From the NCBI GenBank assembly GCA_017798125.1, contig CP059070.1:2756423-2820422 (forward strand): a stretch of 64,000 bases of DNA, read 5' to 3'. The notes beneath the pieces were generated by a model. That model ran no database searches and was not told where the DNA came from. It worked only from the letters and a program-made list of their open reading frames with translations. The DNA is from Cryomorphaceae bacterium (lineage in GTDB: Bacteria; Bacteroidota; Bacteroidia; Flavobacteriales; ECT2AJA-044). The translations under genes were made by a program, and so were the position numbers. Shown here in pieces: positions 1 to 11,321 of the stretch; the first letter of the stretch is position 1, and the number at the start of each line of letters is the position of its first letter.

Positions 1-53
1 TCGATCTGCGGCTCGATGAAATCTACCGCCGCCTCTCCCAAGGACTTTATTAA
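1..53 (+). CDS. C-terminal tail of an upstream plus-strand gene (partial)
   Basis: From base 3 one plus-strand frame reads DLRLDEIYRRLSQGLY and then a TAA stop at 51-53. The composition is charged and helix-like and looks like a protein C-terminus. The start lies outside the window, so the family cannot be named. The two other plus frames are not convincing: one stops at once, and the other gives no protein-like sequence. A terminator-like hairpin follows about 100 bases downstream on the same strand, which fits a plus-strand gene ending here. Confidence 0.35.
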   Translation, partial: DLRLDEIYRRLSQGLY

Positions 54-148
54 CATATTTTTTAGGGCAAGAACATAATGTGCCCCAAAATTCCCCGTTA
101 TCATATCACCTATGTGAATAGGCGCATGGGTAACTGGGTTTGGTTAGA

Positions 149-180
149 GGGGCAATCGCGAGGTTGTCCCTTTCTTTTTT
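149..180 (+). terminator. Rho-independent terminator-like hairpin
   Basis: GGGGCAA (149-155) pairs with TTGTCCC (164-170) with one G-U pair, and a T-rich run (171-180) follows. It would end the plus-strand transcript of the gene whose tail is at 1-53. The rest of the 54-237 interval holds no reading frame I can support, only this hairpin and one copy of the palindromic repeat at 214-230. Confidence 0.45.
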
Positions 181-213
181 CTTTGTGATTTAGCCTTTTC
201 GGAGCCTCCCTTT

Positions 214-230
214 GGCCCTACGGGCCGATG
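214..230 (+). repeat. Iterated palindromic word, intergenic copy
   Basis: Exact copy of GGCCCTACGGGCCGATG, with 5-bp arms GGCCC/GGGCC around TAC. It sits 7 bp beyond the stop codon of the minus-strand radical SAM gene, outside any gene. The match to the copy in the nnrD-like gene extends to 22 bp. The same word occurs exactly at 18378, 29606, 42550 and 53619. Confidence 0.85.
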
Positions 231-237
231 CTTGGCC

Positions 238-1254
238 TCAGAACGTCTGGCAATTCTTGCACAGCTCCAGCTCTGACTTCCGCCCCGCATCCAGTAGATC
301 TAGATATCTTCTTCGTTCTGGAGAACGATAAATTCCCCACAAATCATTGGTCAGAATATTCCCAACTACCCCTTTTGAGTTCAAATCATTGCAGCACACG
401 GTAACGTCCCCGTTCGGCAACCAAATCATTTGACGAAGCAAGAGATCGCATCCGCGTCCTTTTAGATTTTTGACTGCTTCGCCTTCGATGGCAACTTCTC
501 CCCCCCAATCGTGTAATCGGCGCATTTCGTGGTGATCAAAGGCTTCGGCAAGTTCGACGAATTCGGGGTGCATCCAAGAATAGTCAAGGGCCTTGGGCTC
601 GGGAACAATAGTGATTCCATAGACACGAACAGCTCGAGCACCTTGGTGGGCATATTGTGTGAAAAACTTGACGTTGTCGTAGAACTTATCCCACTTTGCG
701 TTTACGCGTAGATTCTCAAAATCCTCTGGCGTTCCGCCATCCAAGCTAAATCCCACTTCATCGACTAGGCCTTCATCAATAATTTCTCGGGCTAGCTTTT
801 CCCTTAAGAGCATTCCATTGGTCAACATCGAGACCTTCGGAAAGTCTATACCCCTGGAGCGTGCTCTTTCCCGGTACTCCTTGATGATTCGGAGCATATC
901 TAAGCGTTTAGGATGAAGTAAAGTCTCACCACCATTGTACAACTGAAATTTATGCACGCTGTGGAATCGCTCATCTTCCAAGAAATTATCGAGAAAACGT
1001 CTTAGGATTAACGGAGACATGGAAACCTTTGGCTTCAGGTGATCTAAAGCACAAAACTGACACCTCAGATTACACGCAGAGTGAAATTCTAAGCTGATTT
1101 CTTTAATGCTCACTCGCGTATCGTTACCAGGCCATCGGTAATACCATCGGTATTGAGCACGATTATTCCATTCCTGTGCTTTTTTGAGCACCGGCCAAAC
1201 AACAGGATGTTCGTAGTATCGAGCCTTCAGTCGCTCGCGAATGGACGTTTCCAT
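238..1254 (-). CDS. Radical SAM protein with SPASM-like C-terminus
   Basis: 338 aa. The radical SAM cluster motif CxxxCxxC is at Cys61, Cys65 and Cys68 and binds the 4Fe-4S cluster that cleaves S-adenosylmethionine. The C-terminal third has further cysteines (Cys269, Cys287, Cys288 and a final CxxC at 332-335). This pattern matches SPASM or twitch auxiliary-cluster domains seen in peptide- and cofactor-modifying enzymes. No small peptide substrate gene is visible beside it, so the substrate is unknown. It is the last gene of a minus-strand run after moxR (45-bp gap). Initiation at ATG 1254 gives a normal N-terminal extension before the SAM barrel. Family assignment is secure; specific function is not. 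Confidence 0.85.
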   Translation of the reverse strand: METSIRERLKARYYEHPVVWPVLKKAQEWNNRAQYRWYYRWPGNDTRVSIKEISLEFHSACNLRCQFCALDHLKPKVSMSPLILRRFLDNFLEDERFHSVHKFQLYNGGETLLHPKRLDMLRIIKEYRERARSRGIDFPKVSMLTNGMLLREKLAREIIDEGLVDEVGFSLDGGTPEDFENLRVNAKWDKFYDNVKFFTQYAHQGARAVRVYGITIVPEPKALDYSWMHPEFVELAEAFDHHEMRRLHDWGGEVAIEGEAVKNLKGRGCDLLLRQMIWLPNGDVTVCCNDLNSKGVVGNILTNDLWGIYRSPERRRYLDLLDAGRKSELELCKNCQTF

Positions 1255-1299
1255 GATCTCAAAGTTCCGACCTCTAGAAGGTCTAAACCATGAGATATA

Positions 1300-2262
1300 T
1301 CAGAATAGGGAGGTAATAATTTGCTCTTCGCTAATCCCCTCTGCTTCGGCCTTGTAGTTCTTGACAATACGGTGTCGGAGAATGGCAAAAGCAACAGCTC
1401 GTACATCCTCTTGGTCAGGAGCGTACTTTCCATTAATGGCTGCATGCGCCTTTGCTCCTAGAATCAAGTTCTGAGAGGCGCGCGGACCCGCTCCCCAGCT
1501 CAAGTACTTCTTCACCATCTCAGGAGCTGCCTCTTCGGCTGGGCGAGTACTGCTCGCCAGGCGAACCGCGTATTCCAAAACATTATCACTCACGGGAATA
1601 CGACGAATCAGATCCTGAATTCGAATGATTTCTTCGGCAGACAAAACATGTCCAACTTCAGCTCGGTAATCGCTGGTCGTATTTTTGACGATCTGCACTT
1701 CTTCTTCAAAACTTGGATACTCAACCTTGATGTTGAACATGAAACGGTCCAACTGCGCTTCGGGCAGTGGGTAGGTACCTTCCTGCTCAATTGGGTTTTG
1801 CGTCGCAAGTACGAAGAAGGGCTCATCCAACTTGTAGCGATGACCTCCCGCGGTCACTGCTTTTTCCTGCATAGCCTCCAGAAGGGCTGATTGCGTTTTA
1901 GGTGGAGTTCGGTTAATCTCATCCGCCAAAATAATGTTGGCGAACAAGGGTCCCTTGACAAATTTGAAGTGTCTATCCTCTCCAAGGATTTCACTTCCAA
2001 TAATGTCACTTGGCATCAAATCCGGAGTGAACTGAATTCGGTTGAAAGACAATCCCAATGCCTCGGCAATGGTATTGACCAAAAGGGTCTTAGCCAAACC
2101 AGGAACTCCAACAAGCAAACAGTGCCCTTTGCTGAAGATGCTGATGATGACATCGCGAACGACTTCATCTTGGCCGACAATTACTTTTCCTATTTCCTTC
2201 TTGAGTTCGGCGTATTGGCCGACCAATGCATCTACTGCGGCAACATCAGAGTTGTTCGACAT
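1300..2262 (-). CDS. MoxR-family AAA+ ATPase
   Basis: 320 aa, normal length for the family. Walker A is GVPGLAKT (52-59) and Walker B ILADE (111-115), followed by the MoxR-typical INRTPPKTQSALLEAMQE stretch and the LATQNP sensor. MoxR ATPases act as chaperones that help mature or activate protein complexes, often with von Willebrand factor A proteins. Here the usual Bat/VWA partners are not adjacent. The gene starts 2 bp after the stop of the SurA-like gene, so it is co-transcribed with three PPIase-type envelope proteins. This arrangement is common in flavobacteria. Confidence 0.93.
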   Translation of the reverse strand: MSNNSDVAAVDALVGQYAELKKEIGKVIVGQDEVVRDVIISIFSKGHCLLVGVPGLAKTLLVNTIAEALGLSFNRIQFTPDLMPSDIIGSEILGEDRHFKFVKGPLFANIILADEINRTPPKTQSALLEAMQEKAVTAGGHRYKLDEPFFVLATQNPIEQEGTYPLPEAQLDRFMFNIKVEYPSFEEEVQIVKNTTSDYRAEVGHVLSAEEIIRIQDLIRRIPVSDNVLEYAVRLASSTRPAEEAAPEMVKKYLSWGAGPRASQNLILGAKAHAAINGKYAPDQEDVRAVAFAILRHRIVKNYKAEAEGISEEQIITSLF

Positions 2263-2264
2263 GC

Positions 2265-3626
2265 TTATAGATCGTTCTTGGTCCAGTTGTACTGGAAATT
2301 ACATTCATAACTGTTGGGCATCACACGCACATAGGTATCGTCCAAACGGTCCGATACCCAATCCGTGGTGATTTCCTGCTGTTTCTTACCGGTGGCCATC
2401 ATTTGCAAACGCTGGTAGTCATCTTTCAGGTTGGCCCGGTGGGGCTCCGAACGGCTAATGAGCTGTACCAAACGAAATCCCTGCTTACCATTGGGCGTTT
2501 GGTAGTTAATCGGCCCGGCAATCTCGCCCACATTCACTTCTTCAATGGTGAAATAAACCGAGCGGTCCAATTCGGAGATCTCAAACTTGGTATCCGCTGT
2601 GGCCGGATTCACCATAAGTCCCCCGTTGTTTTTGGTATCCGTATCATCAGAGTATTCCATTGCGGCCTCCTCAAAGCTCAAAATTCCGTCATTGATAATG
2701 ACCTTCAGACTATCCAAAAAGTTCTGGGCTTCCTGTAAATCTTGAGGGCTTATTTTAGGTACAATCAAAATGTGGCGCACGTCGATCTCCTGCCCTCTTT
2801 TGGCCTCCAATTGGCAGACATGGTATCCGAATTGGGTTTCGAAAACGTCGCTAACCTCGCCTGGCTGGAGCGCAAAGGCTACTCCCTCAAACTCCTTGAC
2901 AAACTGGCCGCGTTTTACCCCTTCATACAATCCTCCGTTCTTCGAAGAACCGGGGTCCTCGGAATAGAGGATGGCCATGGTTGAAAACTTGGAACCGTTG
3001 GCAATACGTTCTTTGATCTGTCTCAGCTCTTCAATAGCGTCCGTCTTCGCTTCTTCCCGTACTTCAGGAAACTTGACGATCTGAGCTACCTCGACTTCCG
3101 GAATTGATGAGGGAAGGCTATCTCTGGGGATGTCCCGGTAAAACTTACGCACCTCGCCTGGAGTAACCTCAACTTCGCCCACGACTTCACCTTGCATGCG
3201 CTGAGCCGTCAATTGACTCTTCATCGAAGAACGCATTTCCTCTTTAATCTCAACGATGGACTGCCCGTAAAACTCTTCGAGTTTCTGGATACCCCCAATT
3301 TGAGCCTCGAGCATGGACAAACGGCGATCCATTTCGGATTCCACTTGTTCGTCAGAGATGATAATAGAGTCAATCTCTGCCTGATTTAATAGGAGCTTTT
3401 CAAACATCAAATCTTCAAATACCTGACATTTGGATAAGGCGGTCTCTGCAATACCCTGCTGTTGATACTGAAGATACTGCGCTTCTACATCCGAACGGAG
3501 TACTTTGTAACCGCCGACAACGGCGACCACCTGGTCAATAACTTCCCCAGTGGGCTGGGCCCATCCGGCCGTGGAGGCCGATAAAAACAATACCAAAAAG
3601 GCCTTAATCGTAGATCTCAAACTCAT
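2265..3626 (-). CDS. SurA-like periplasmic peptidyl-prolyl isomerase
   Basis: 453 aa. A signal peptide covers about residues 1-23 (cut near GWA/Q). A SurA N-terminal helical domain (about 27-160) is followed by two parvulin (PpiC) domains at about 176-275 and 280-395. The SurA-type core VAQIVKF...YSEDPGSSKNGG and the second 'VRHILI' block are visible. Its likely role is chaperone and cis/trans prolyl isomerase for outer-membrane protein folding. It overlaps the preceding lipoprotein gene by 23 bp and is followed 2 bp later by moxR, so translation is likely coupled. ATG 3626 gives a clean signal peptide. Confidence 0.9.
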   Translation of the reverse strand: MSLRSTIKAFLVLFLSASTAGWAQPTGEVIDQVVAVVGGYKVLRSDVEAQYLQYQQQGIAETALSKCQVFEDLMFEKLLLNQAEIDSIIISDEQVESEMDRRLSMLEAQIGGIQKLEEFYGQSIVEIKEEMRSSMKSQLTAQRMQGEVVGEVEVTPGEVRKFYRDIPRDSLPSSIPEVEVAQIVKFPEVREEAKTDAIEELRQIKERIANGSKFSTMAILYSEDPGSSKNGGLYEGVKRGQFVKEFEGVAFALQPGEVSDVFETQFGYHVCQLEAKRGQEIDVRHILIVPKISPQDLQEAQNFLDSLKVIINDGILSFEEAAMEYSDDTDTKNNGGLMVNPATADTKFEISELDRSVYFTIEEVNVGEIAGPINYQTPNGKQGFRLVQLISRSEPHRANLKDDYQRLQMMATGKKQQEITTDWVSDRLDDTYVRVMPNSYECNFQYNWTKNDL

Positions 3627-4455
3627 TCCTTTTCTGCGCGTCTTCGTATAAACGATTTTCCATCTCTTTTATTAGGTCCAGTTTGCGCTGGTGCAAGATA
3701 ATGTTCTCGATGGTAGGGCGCACGTACTCCAAGGGCGAAAAACTGTCGGTCACCTTGTAGTCCTCAATGTGAATAAAATACACCGCTGTTGAATCTTCAA
3801 TCTCCACATATTCGTTCGCGCGTAAAAACTGCTCTTGATTATACGTCTGCAAGGGAACGCGAAGCACCAAATCCATAAACGAAATCCAAGTAGTATCGCT
3901 CATATACCGCTCTTGTGCGAAGTCCAGAGCAAACTGCTGACGCTTTTCTATATCGGTCTCGCGACGCGAACGAAACCAACGTCTAAAATCACTCAGCTTT
4001 GGCGTTGCCGGATCAAATTTGTAGTACTCCGCACGAACAATGTTCTCTTTGAGCTCAAAATTATCCTGGTTTTCCTGATAGTACTCTTCTACCTGAGATT
4101 CCGTGATCACCGTATCCAGATACTCGGCGATTAGCTTCTTTTCATAGAGTGAACGAACCAAGCTATTTCTGTACTCTTCAACGAGGCGATCCACATCCTT
4201 CTCATTCTCGCTCAAATTGAGCTCTGCTTTTTGAAGCACAAGGCGTTTCCGAGCCCAATTGTAAATGTAGTTGTAGGCGATCGCAGCGCTGTCCTCGGGA
4301 CTTAGGTCATCGGACAGTACTTCGTCCAAATCGGTGCGAAGCAAGTATTCCTCTCCTACACGTGCTATGGCATCCGAATGGTCCGTTCCTTCAAACAAGG
4401 TACAGGATACCGTACTCAGACAAACACAGGCGATAAAAAAGGAGAGTATCCGCAT
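3604..4455 (-). CDS. SurA/PpiC-like lipoprotein without a clear isomerase domain
   Basis: 283 aa. The N-terminus is a lipoprotein signal ending STVSC (Cys18 is the lipidated residue). The following helical region (about 30-150) resembles the SurA N-terminal chaperone module, including an 'ARVGEEYLLRTDLDE' segment like those that open SurA-type domains. I cannot see the conserved parvulin motifs, so it is probably a chaperone-like partner and not an active isomerase. It lies between two PPIase genes: its start base overlaps the stop of the 642-aa gene and its end overlaps the SurA-like gene. That implies one envelope-folding operon. Confidence 0.75.
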   Translation of the reverse strand: MRILSFFIACVCLSTVSCTLFEGTDHSDAIARVGEEYLLRTDLDEVLSDDLSPEDSAAIAYNYIYNWARKRLVLQKAELNLSENEKDVDRLVEEYRNSLVRSLYEKKLIAEYLDTVITESQVEEYYQENQDNFELKENIVRAEYYKFDPATPKLSDFRRWFRSRRETDIEKRQQFALDFAQERYMSDTTWISFMDLVLRVPLQTYNQEQFLRANEYVEIEDSTAVYFIHIEDYKVTDSFSPLEYVRPTIENIILHQRKLDLIKEMENRLYEDAQKRNEFEIYD

Positions 4456-6383
4456 TACTGGACGTGTTCGAGGACCATCGGGAAGACTTCATAGCTGTAG
4501 GTCGCGCGAAGTTCCTCAATCCACTGCTCTTCCAACTGACGTTGGTAGTCCGAAATGATAATGCCCTTGGACTCATTGAGTTCCTTTGGCATTGGCTCCA
4601 ACAACTCTAGGACTTCAAATACTTGGTAACCTCTATCCGTCTTCTCCACTGGGCTTAAACCGACCTTCCAATCTTCGGCTTTACCCGGGAATTCGGCACT
4701 GGTGTACAGTCCTTCTTCGACTTGATATGGAAGTTCGCTATCAGCATTGAGCTTTCCAGCGATCCACTCTGTGGTCTTCCCCTTTTCAAGATATTTGAGC
4801 ATTTTCGCGGCCACTTTTTCATCGTTCGCTGTATGAACTTTCATCCGCGCGCGCTTAGGCCACATGTACTTCATCTTATTGGCCTCATAATAAGCCTCTA
4901 GACCAGCCGTGTCTTTGACAGCCTTAGACCAAACCTCATCATCCATGAGCTCAAACAACAAGATTCCATCACGGTACTCTTTGTACAAAAGCTTGAACTC
5001 TGGGTATTTCTCCTCTAGGTGATCGTTCTCATACGACATCACTGCCTTTTCAGAGAAGTTTTTGAAGGCAACGCGAAGCATGGTTTCCTTATCTTGATTT
5101 AAATCCGCTGAAAACTGGAGCTTTCCAAGGTACTCAGCAAAATCAGACTGAAGCAATACGGTATCGGCGAAAGTCAATACCGGACGCGTGTAACCGGCCA
5201 TGATTTCGGGTTTCCAGGCTCTTCGATAAAATGATTCATCGACTAGCTGCTCAAAAACCACCAAATTCTTCTCCTCTACTTCAGGGGCATATTCTGCCAT
5301 CAATCGGTCAATAACGACTCGTTGACTTTTTTGTGCACGTACGTCCCCTTTAATTTTTCTTCGAACTTCGAATTCATCCTCTTCTCGGCTGGGCGGTCCT
5401 TTGACATCCATGAGACGAATGATGTGATAGCCAAACTGCGTGCGAACAGGTTCGCTTACTTGGCCAACGGAATCCAGCGAGAACGCTCCTTCCTCAAATT
5501 CTTCAACCATGACTCCAGACCCAAACCATCTCAGCTCACCTCCCGCACTAGCAGAGGTCTTGTCGTCCGAATACTGTACCGCTAGGGCTGAAAAATCCTC
5601 TCCGGAAACTGCTTTCTGATATACTTCGTCGGCTTTTCTTTTAGCCGTGTTCCAAGCAGCCGTATCTCCTTCTTCTACTTGAATGAGGATATGAGCAACT
5701 TTGCGCTGTCCTCGAGCCGGGCGGCTATCCGTGATCTCGATTAAGTGAAATCCAAAGCGCGTACGAATAGGCATGCTTACCTCACCCACCGGGGTGTTGA
5801 ACGCGGCAGACTCAAAAGGGTATACCATATAAAGCGCTGTAAAGTAACCCAGATCCCCTCCGTTATCCTTTACGGATGGATCCTCACTGTATCTGCGCGC
5901 CATGCTCTCGAAGTCAGTACCCGCCAGGATGCGTTTACGAACCTCAACTGCCTGATTGTACACCCGCAGTGTATCTTCAGGTGTGGCATTTTCATTTACA
6001 GAAAAGAGTATGTGACGTGCGCGGATTTCTTTTTGATAGCGCTCAAAGGCTTCGTCAACCAAGGCTTCGGTAACTTCCGCGTCGTTCAAATACGGACGAG
6101 CAAGGTCTTTGCGATATCCTTTGAGTTCACGCTTGAATCGAGGCATGGTATCCAATCCAGCCTCTTCGGCAGCCAATACCTTTAATTTGAAGTTAATGAA
6201 GAGCTCTAGGTATTCCTCTGGCGTTTTTACTTCTGCCGTTGGCGTATTCCTGTTCTTATTGTAGACGTGTTCAAATTCAGCCAAATAAATACTGTCTGAT
6301 TCAAGAATCATCAACAGCGAATCATTCTGTGCAAAAGTGCTTCCTATACTGAAAATGAAAAGTAGTGCAACGAGTTGCTTCAT
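4455..6383 (-). CDS. Periplasmic PpiC-type peptidyl-prolyl isomerase (two parvulin domains)
   Basis: 642 aa. A signal peptide spans about residues 1-18 (cut before QND). Two parvulin domains begin at 'RARHILF' (about residue 115) and 'RKVAHILI' (about 225), each with the YSxDxS...GGxLGxF-type core. A long helical C-terminal half follows. It is much longer than a single-domain PpiC and matches the large PPIases common in Bacteroidota. It should act in the periplasm in folding outer-membrane or T9SS cargo proteins. It opens the PPIase-PPIase-SurA-MoxR run. The 25-bp gap to guaB shows no terminator, so read-through from guaB is possible. Confidence 0.9.
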   Translation of the reverse strand: MKQLVALLFIFSIGSTFAQNDSLLMILESDSIYLAEFEHVYNKNRNTPTAEVKTPEEYLELFINFKLKVLAAEEAGLDTMPRFKRELKGYRKDLARPYLNDAEVTEALVDEAFERYQKEIRARHILFSVNENATPEDTLRVYNQAVEVRKRILAGTDFESMARRYSEDPSVKDNGGDLGYFTALYMVYPFESAAFNTPVGEVSMPIRTRFGFHLIEITDSRPARGQRKVAHILIQVEEGDTAAWNTAKRKADEVYQKAVSGEDFSALAVQYSDDKTSASAGGELRWFGSGVMVEEFEEGAFSLDSVGQVSEPVRTQFGYHIIRLMDVKGPPSREEDEFEVRRKIKGDVRAQKSQRVVIDRLMAEYAPEVEEKNLVVFEQLVDESFYRRAWKPEIMAGYTRPVLTFADTVLLQSDFAEYLGKLQFSADLNQDKETMLRVAFKNFSEKAVMSYENDHLEEKYPEFKLLYKEYRDGILLFELMDDEVWSKAVKDTAGLEAYYEANKMKYMWPKRARMKVHTANDEKVAAKMLKYLEKGKTTEWIAGKLNADSELPYQVEEGLYTSAEFPGKAEDWKVGLSPVEKTDRGYQVFEVLELLEPMPKELNESKGIIISDYQRQLEEQWIEELRATYSYEVFPMVLEHVQ

Positions 6384-6408
6384 CGTAAATCCTGAATTTG
6401 TTTATTGA

Positions 6409-7929
<1,521 letters not shown>

Positions 7930-7939
<10 letters not shown>

Positions 7940-10900
7940 AGAGTAAGGGTTCCTGCGTTTCTAACACTTTGATCATCAAAGCTATACTCGATAACGTAGG
8001 AGTAGATTCCCAGCGGCATGTCCTCCCCATTGAAGGTCCCATCCCAACCAACAGTAGCGTCCGTACTTTCGAATAATAACCCACCCCATCGATCGTAAAT
8101 CCGCATGGAATAAGTCAAGTCATCCGGAACGACCCCGCTTGGCCTAAAGACCTGATTCTCAGGAATCCAACCGCCGGGATGGAAGGCGTTCGGAATAAAG
8201 AGTAATGGTTCTCTTTCAATACAGAGTATATTCGATCGACTTACCTCCATAAATCCAAGAGGATTATCTGGCCCCTCAATAGCTACTACGAAGTAGCAAT
8301 ATTCATTAAGAGCTTCCGAACTATTCCCAGCGAAATCATCCGAATAGCTGGTGGTACTAGGAGGAAGTAAGGCTTCTAAGGTGGCCGTGTTGGGATCAAC
8401 AAGATATCGGTAGACTTCATAACCGGCGATTGGCCCAGCCCATCCTTCATAGGTGTTCCACAGAAGCTGATTGGCATCCAAGCCGCCTGGTAGGGACTCC
8501 AAATAAATTGTTCGACTCGTATTGCTCGTAGCCAATACGTCTCCGCACGTATCAATAGCGGCAACTCTATAAAAGTAGCTCCGGGTATTGGGCAGTGAGC
8601 TCAAATCGGTCAAATCGAACAAATCTAGCCCGGGCGTTAAGCCGATAGTTGATACGGGGGCAAATGGACCTGTAACAACATTGCTGCGCTCTAATCGCAG
8701 AGAGCTCACGGCAGAAGCGGTATCCAAGTACACCTGAAATTCATTCCAAGTACTGGTGACATCCACCGTGGCAAAAGTCATGTATTGAAAAGCTGGTGCT
8801 TCTGTAGCAGACACAGTTACACATACTCTGTTCGATCGAGCAGTGACTCCACCCGGACCTTGAGCCTCAACATAATAGCACAGGCTATCCCCAGGAAGGA
8901 AATTCACATCTTCCCATGTCAAAGCACCGGCTGGAAGCGGAGTCGGACTGTAAGTCGAACCATTCAAAGAGGTATATAATTCGTACGAATTGACCGTAAA
9001 TCCTTCATAGGAATTCCACGATAAAACGTTCGTCGTATCGCAAGAGAATACATCCACATTAAGATGTACAGTGCGGTGTTGCGCCGATACTGGAGAACGA
9101 TTCCCGCAGCTATCTACTACGGCCACCCCATAGATCTCGTACTCATTAGAAGCATTGCTGTTGGGGTTTTGATAATCCGTTTGATTCAAATCAAAGACCG
9201 TATCTATGGGAAGCCATGCGGCATTTACCTCGTCAAAAAGATAAATGATGTAGAATTCGGCATCTATGGTGGTCGTGCCTTGATATCCAATATGAGCCAA
9301 TCCATTGCTAGAATTCACCGATGCAGAATCCACCGAAATAGCCGTCGGCGCATCGAGATCTTCTAGAACGACAGACGCTTCATTGGAATTGGACATACAC
9401 TGAACGCTGGCATCCCAAATCTCAATCCGATAGTTAACGGGCTCAGAGCACACAGGGAATAGATCGTCATAATTCGTGTTTTGAGTACTGTCAATCACGG
9501 TCCAAGTCCCCACGGGGTACTCCCGGAGTACTCTATATAATCCTGCTGACGCTGGCAATGGATTTAGCGGCGCGTTCCAAGTAAGCTGGGCCGTAGCTCC
9601 ACCCGGAGCAACAGTGGCTGATAGCAAGATGGGCGAAATCGTATCACTCCAGAAGGAAGGGACTCCACACGAATCCAAAGAGCGAACAAAATAGCGCCCC
9701 CCAGAGAAGCCGTTTGGATTGAGGTAGCTATTTGAAGACGCCCCAAACACTGTATCCAATACAGGAAAACCATTACCCACACTATCTTCATAGAATACCA
9801 AGTAATTGGACAAGTTGGTTGTATCGGGCGGAAAATCCCAAGTGATTTGCACGCCAGCAGTAGAATCAAATTGGACACATCTGGGTTGCGGTGGCGGCAC
9901 AGAATCACTCTCAACGACAATGGCTACTGTGATGTAGTTGATTCCAGGAATTGGACAAAAATCGTCCGTTACTTTAAAGACGAACCGGTGTGTAGAAATG
10001 GTCTGACAGCCCAGAACTGTACTTAGATGTGCACACGTTGGCGTCCAATTGAAGGTCGTTCCTACCAGGCCAATATTGGTCTGAGGCAGTGGTGGATTTA
10101 ATGTAGCACACGGCGGTTCAAAACAGTTTGGCCCCAATTGACCACCTACCGCGGTCATTTCAATCGCCTGAAGAGTACCGTTCGGATGAAGGTCAGCGTC
10201 AATAGCATTCACCGTGAAGGAAATGGGCTGACCTAGAGATACTGTATCTACAAAATAGGTGGGAGTCACTTGTGTGAACCCCGCTCCGTTAAAAGTTATT
10301 TGAGGTGCATCATTTACGGGACTGCCCGCACCTCCAGCGGGTGGGCATGAACCGCTGAAGAGTGTTTGATGATCGCGAAAAACTTCACTCACCTTTTGTC
10401 CACACCTCCACGACTCAATCTTGATGCAGCTTACGTAGTTACCCGCTGTATAATTCAGCATACTTATGGCGCCTGACTCATGGTCAATAGACGCACCCGT
10501 GTTATTGGGATTCTGCGCAGGACCTGGATAGGGGTCATCAAAGGCATATCCTCCAGAAAAGGTAACCGCCGCAGGAGGCCATGTTCCTGGAGATTCATCC
10601 AGGGTGGGTGCCCAATCAAAGTACAAGGAATCAAGGTCTCGATCCGAACCGAGCGGATTCATGGTGACAAAATACCCCGTACAGAGCGAGGTGGCCGGAC
10701 GAGCTAAGAAATCAGGCGAATTGTCGTAGCAGTTTGAAGCATCAACTGGGTTCGTAGCCCCCGGCAAGGTGTAGGGATACATTACGGCGCGTAGGCTTTG
10801 GCCCCAACTTCCAGGATTTGTGATGTTGGTAATCGACGTATTTCGACAGCACTGCTCCCATGAGAAAACCCACCCTTGAGGAGGTGGAGACCCGGAAAGG

Positions 10901-11241
10901 GTAATAGGTGAGCTTTGATAAATAAACTCTTCCACAGCACCTAGGGAATTTGCGCTACAGGAGAGTTGTTGCGTGGAATCGACACATGTGGGTGAAATAT
11001 CCGTTGCGGAAGCTTGGACAATGGGTATAAAGCTGAGGTTGGGATTGTTATACACATTAATCCCACTCACAAAGAATAAGTTCGGACACTGTACACAACA
11101 GTCCCGGTAAATCTTTACCCGAAAAATATATTCTCCATTGCTGTTGCATTCCCACGTAATCTCGCCCCCCATGATATGGAAAGCTTCAGCGGGAACGGAC
11201 AAAGTAAGGGTCAACAGCAGCAGGATAGCAAATCGTAGCAC
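7930..11241 (-). CDS. Giant secreted protein with gliding-motility-type C-terminal domain (T9SS)
   Basis: 1103 aa. A signal peptide (about 1-20) is followed by HIMGGEITWEC, the N-terminal signature of a large Bacteroidota surface-protein family. The middle contains repeated fibronectin-like beta domains, for example the parallel 'ISPILLSATVAPGG' and 'VNYRIEIWD' stretches. The last 90 residues ('FIPNAFHPGG', 'RIYDRWGG', 'GWDGTFNGEDMPLGIYSYVIEY', final LIR) form the gliding-motility-associated C-terminal (type B) sorting domain recognised by the T9SS. Translation starts at GTG 11241. It is a close paralogue of the next gene (11322-14669), with the same architecture and length. Predicted location is the cell surface; ligand unknown. 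Confidence 0.9.
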
Positions 11242-11282
11242 TGACCTCAGTATTTGCCTTCAAGATACGGAAAAGCACAAAA

Positions 11283-11304
11283 AAACCCCGCCGAGGCGGG
11301 GTTT
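11283..11304 (-). terminator. Rho-independent terminator after the 11.3-14.7 kb surface-protein gene
   Basis: Perfect 10-bp stem AAACCCCGCC/GGCGGGGTTT (11283-11292 and 11295-11304) with a 2-nt loop. On the minus strand a T run follows. It lies 18 bp beyond the stop codon of the upstream paralogue and separates the two giant genes into different transcripts. Confidence 0.9.
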
Positions 11305-11321
11305 CAACACTTTTCTTGTAC

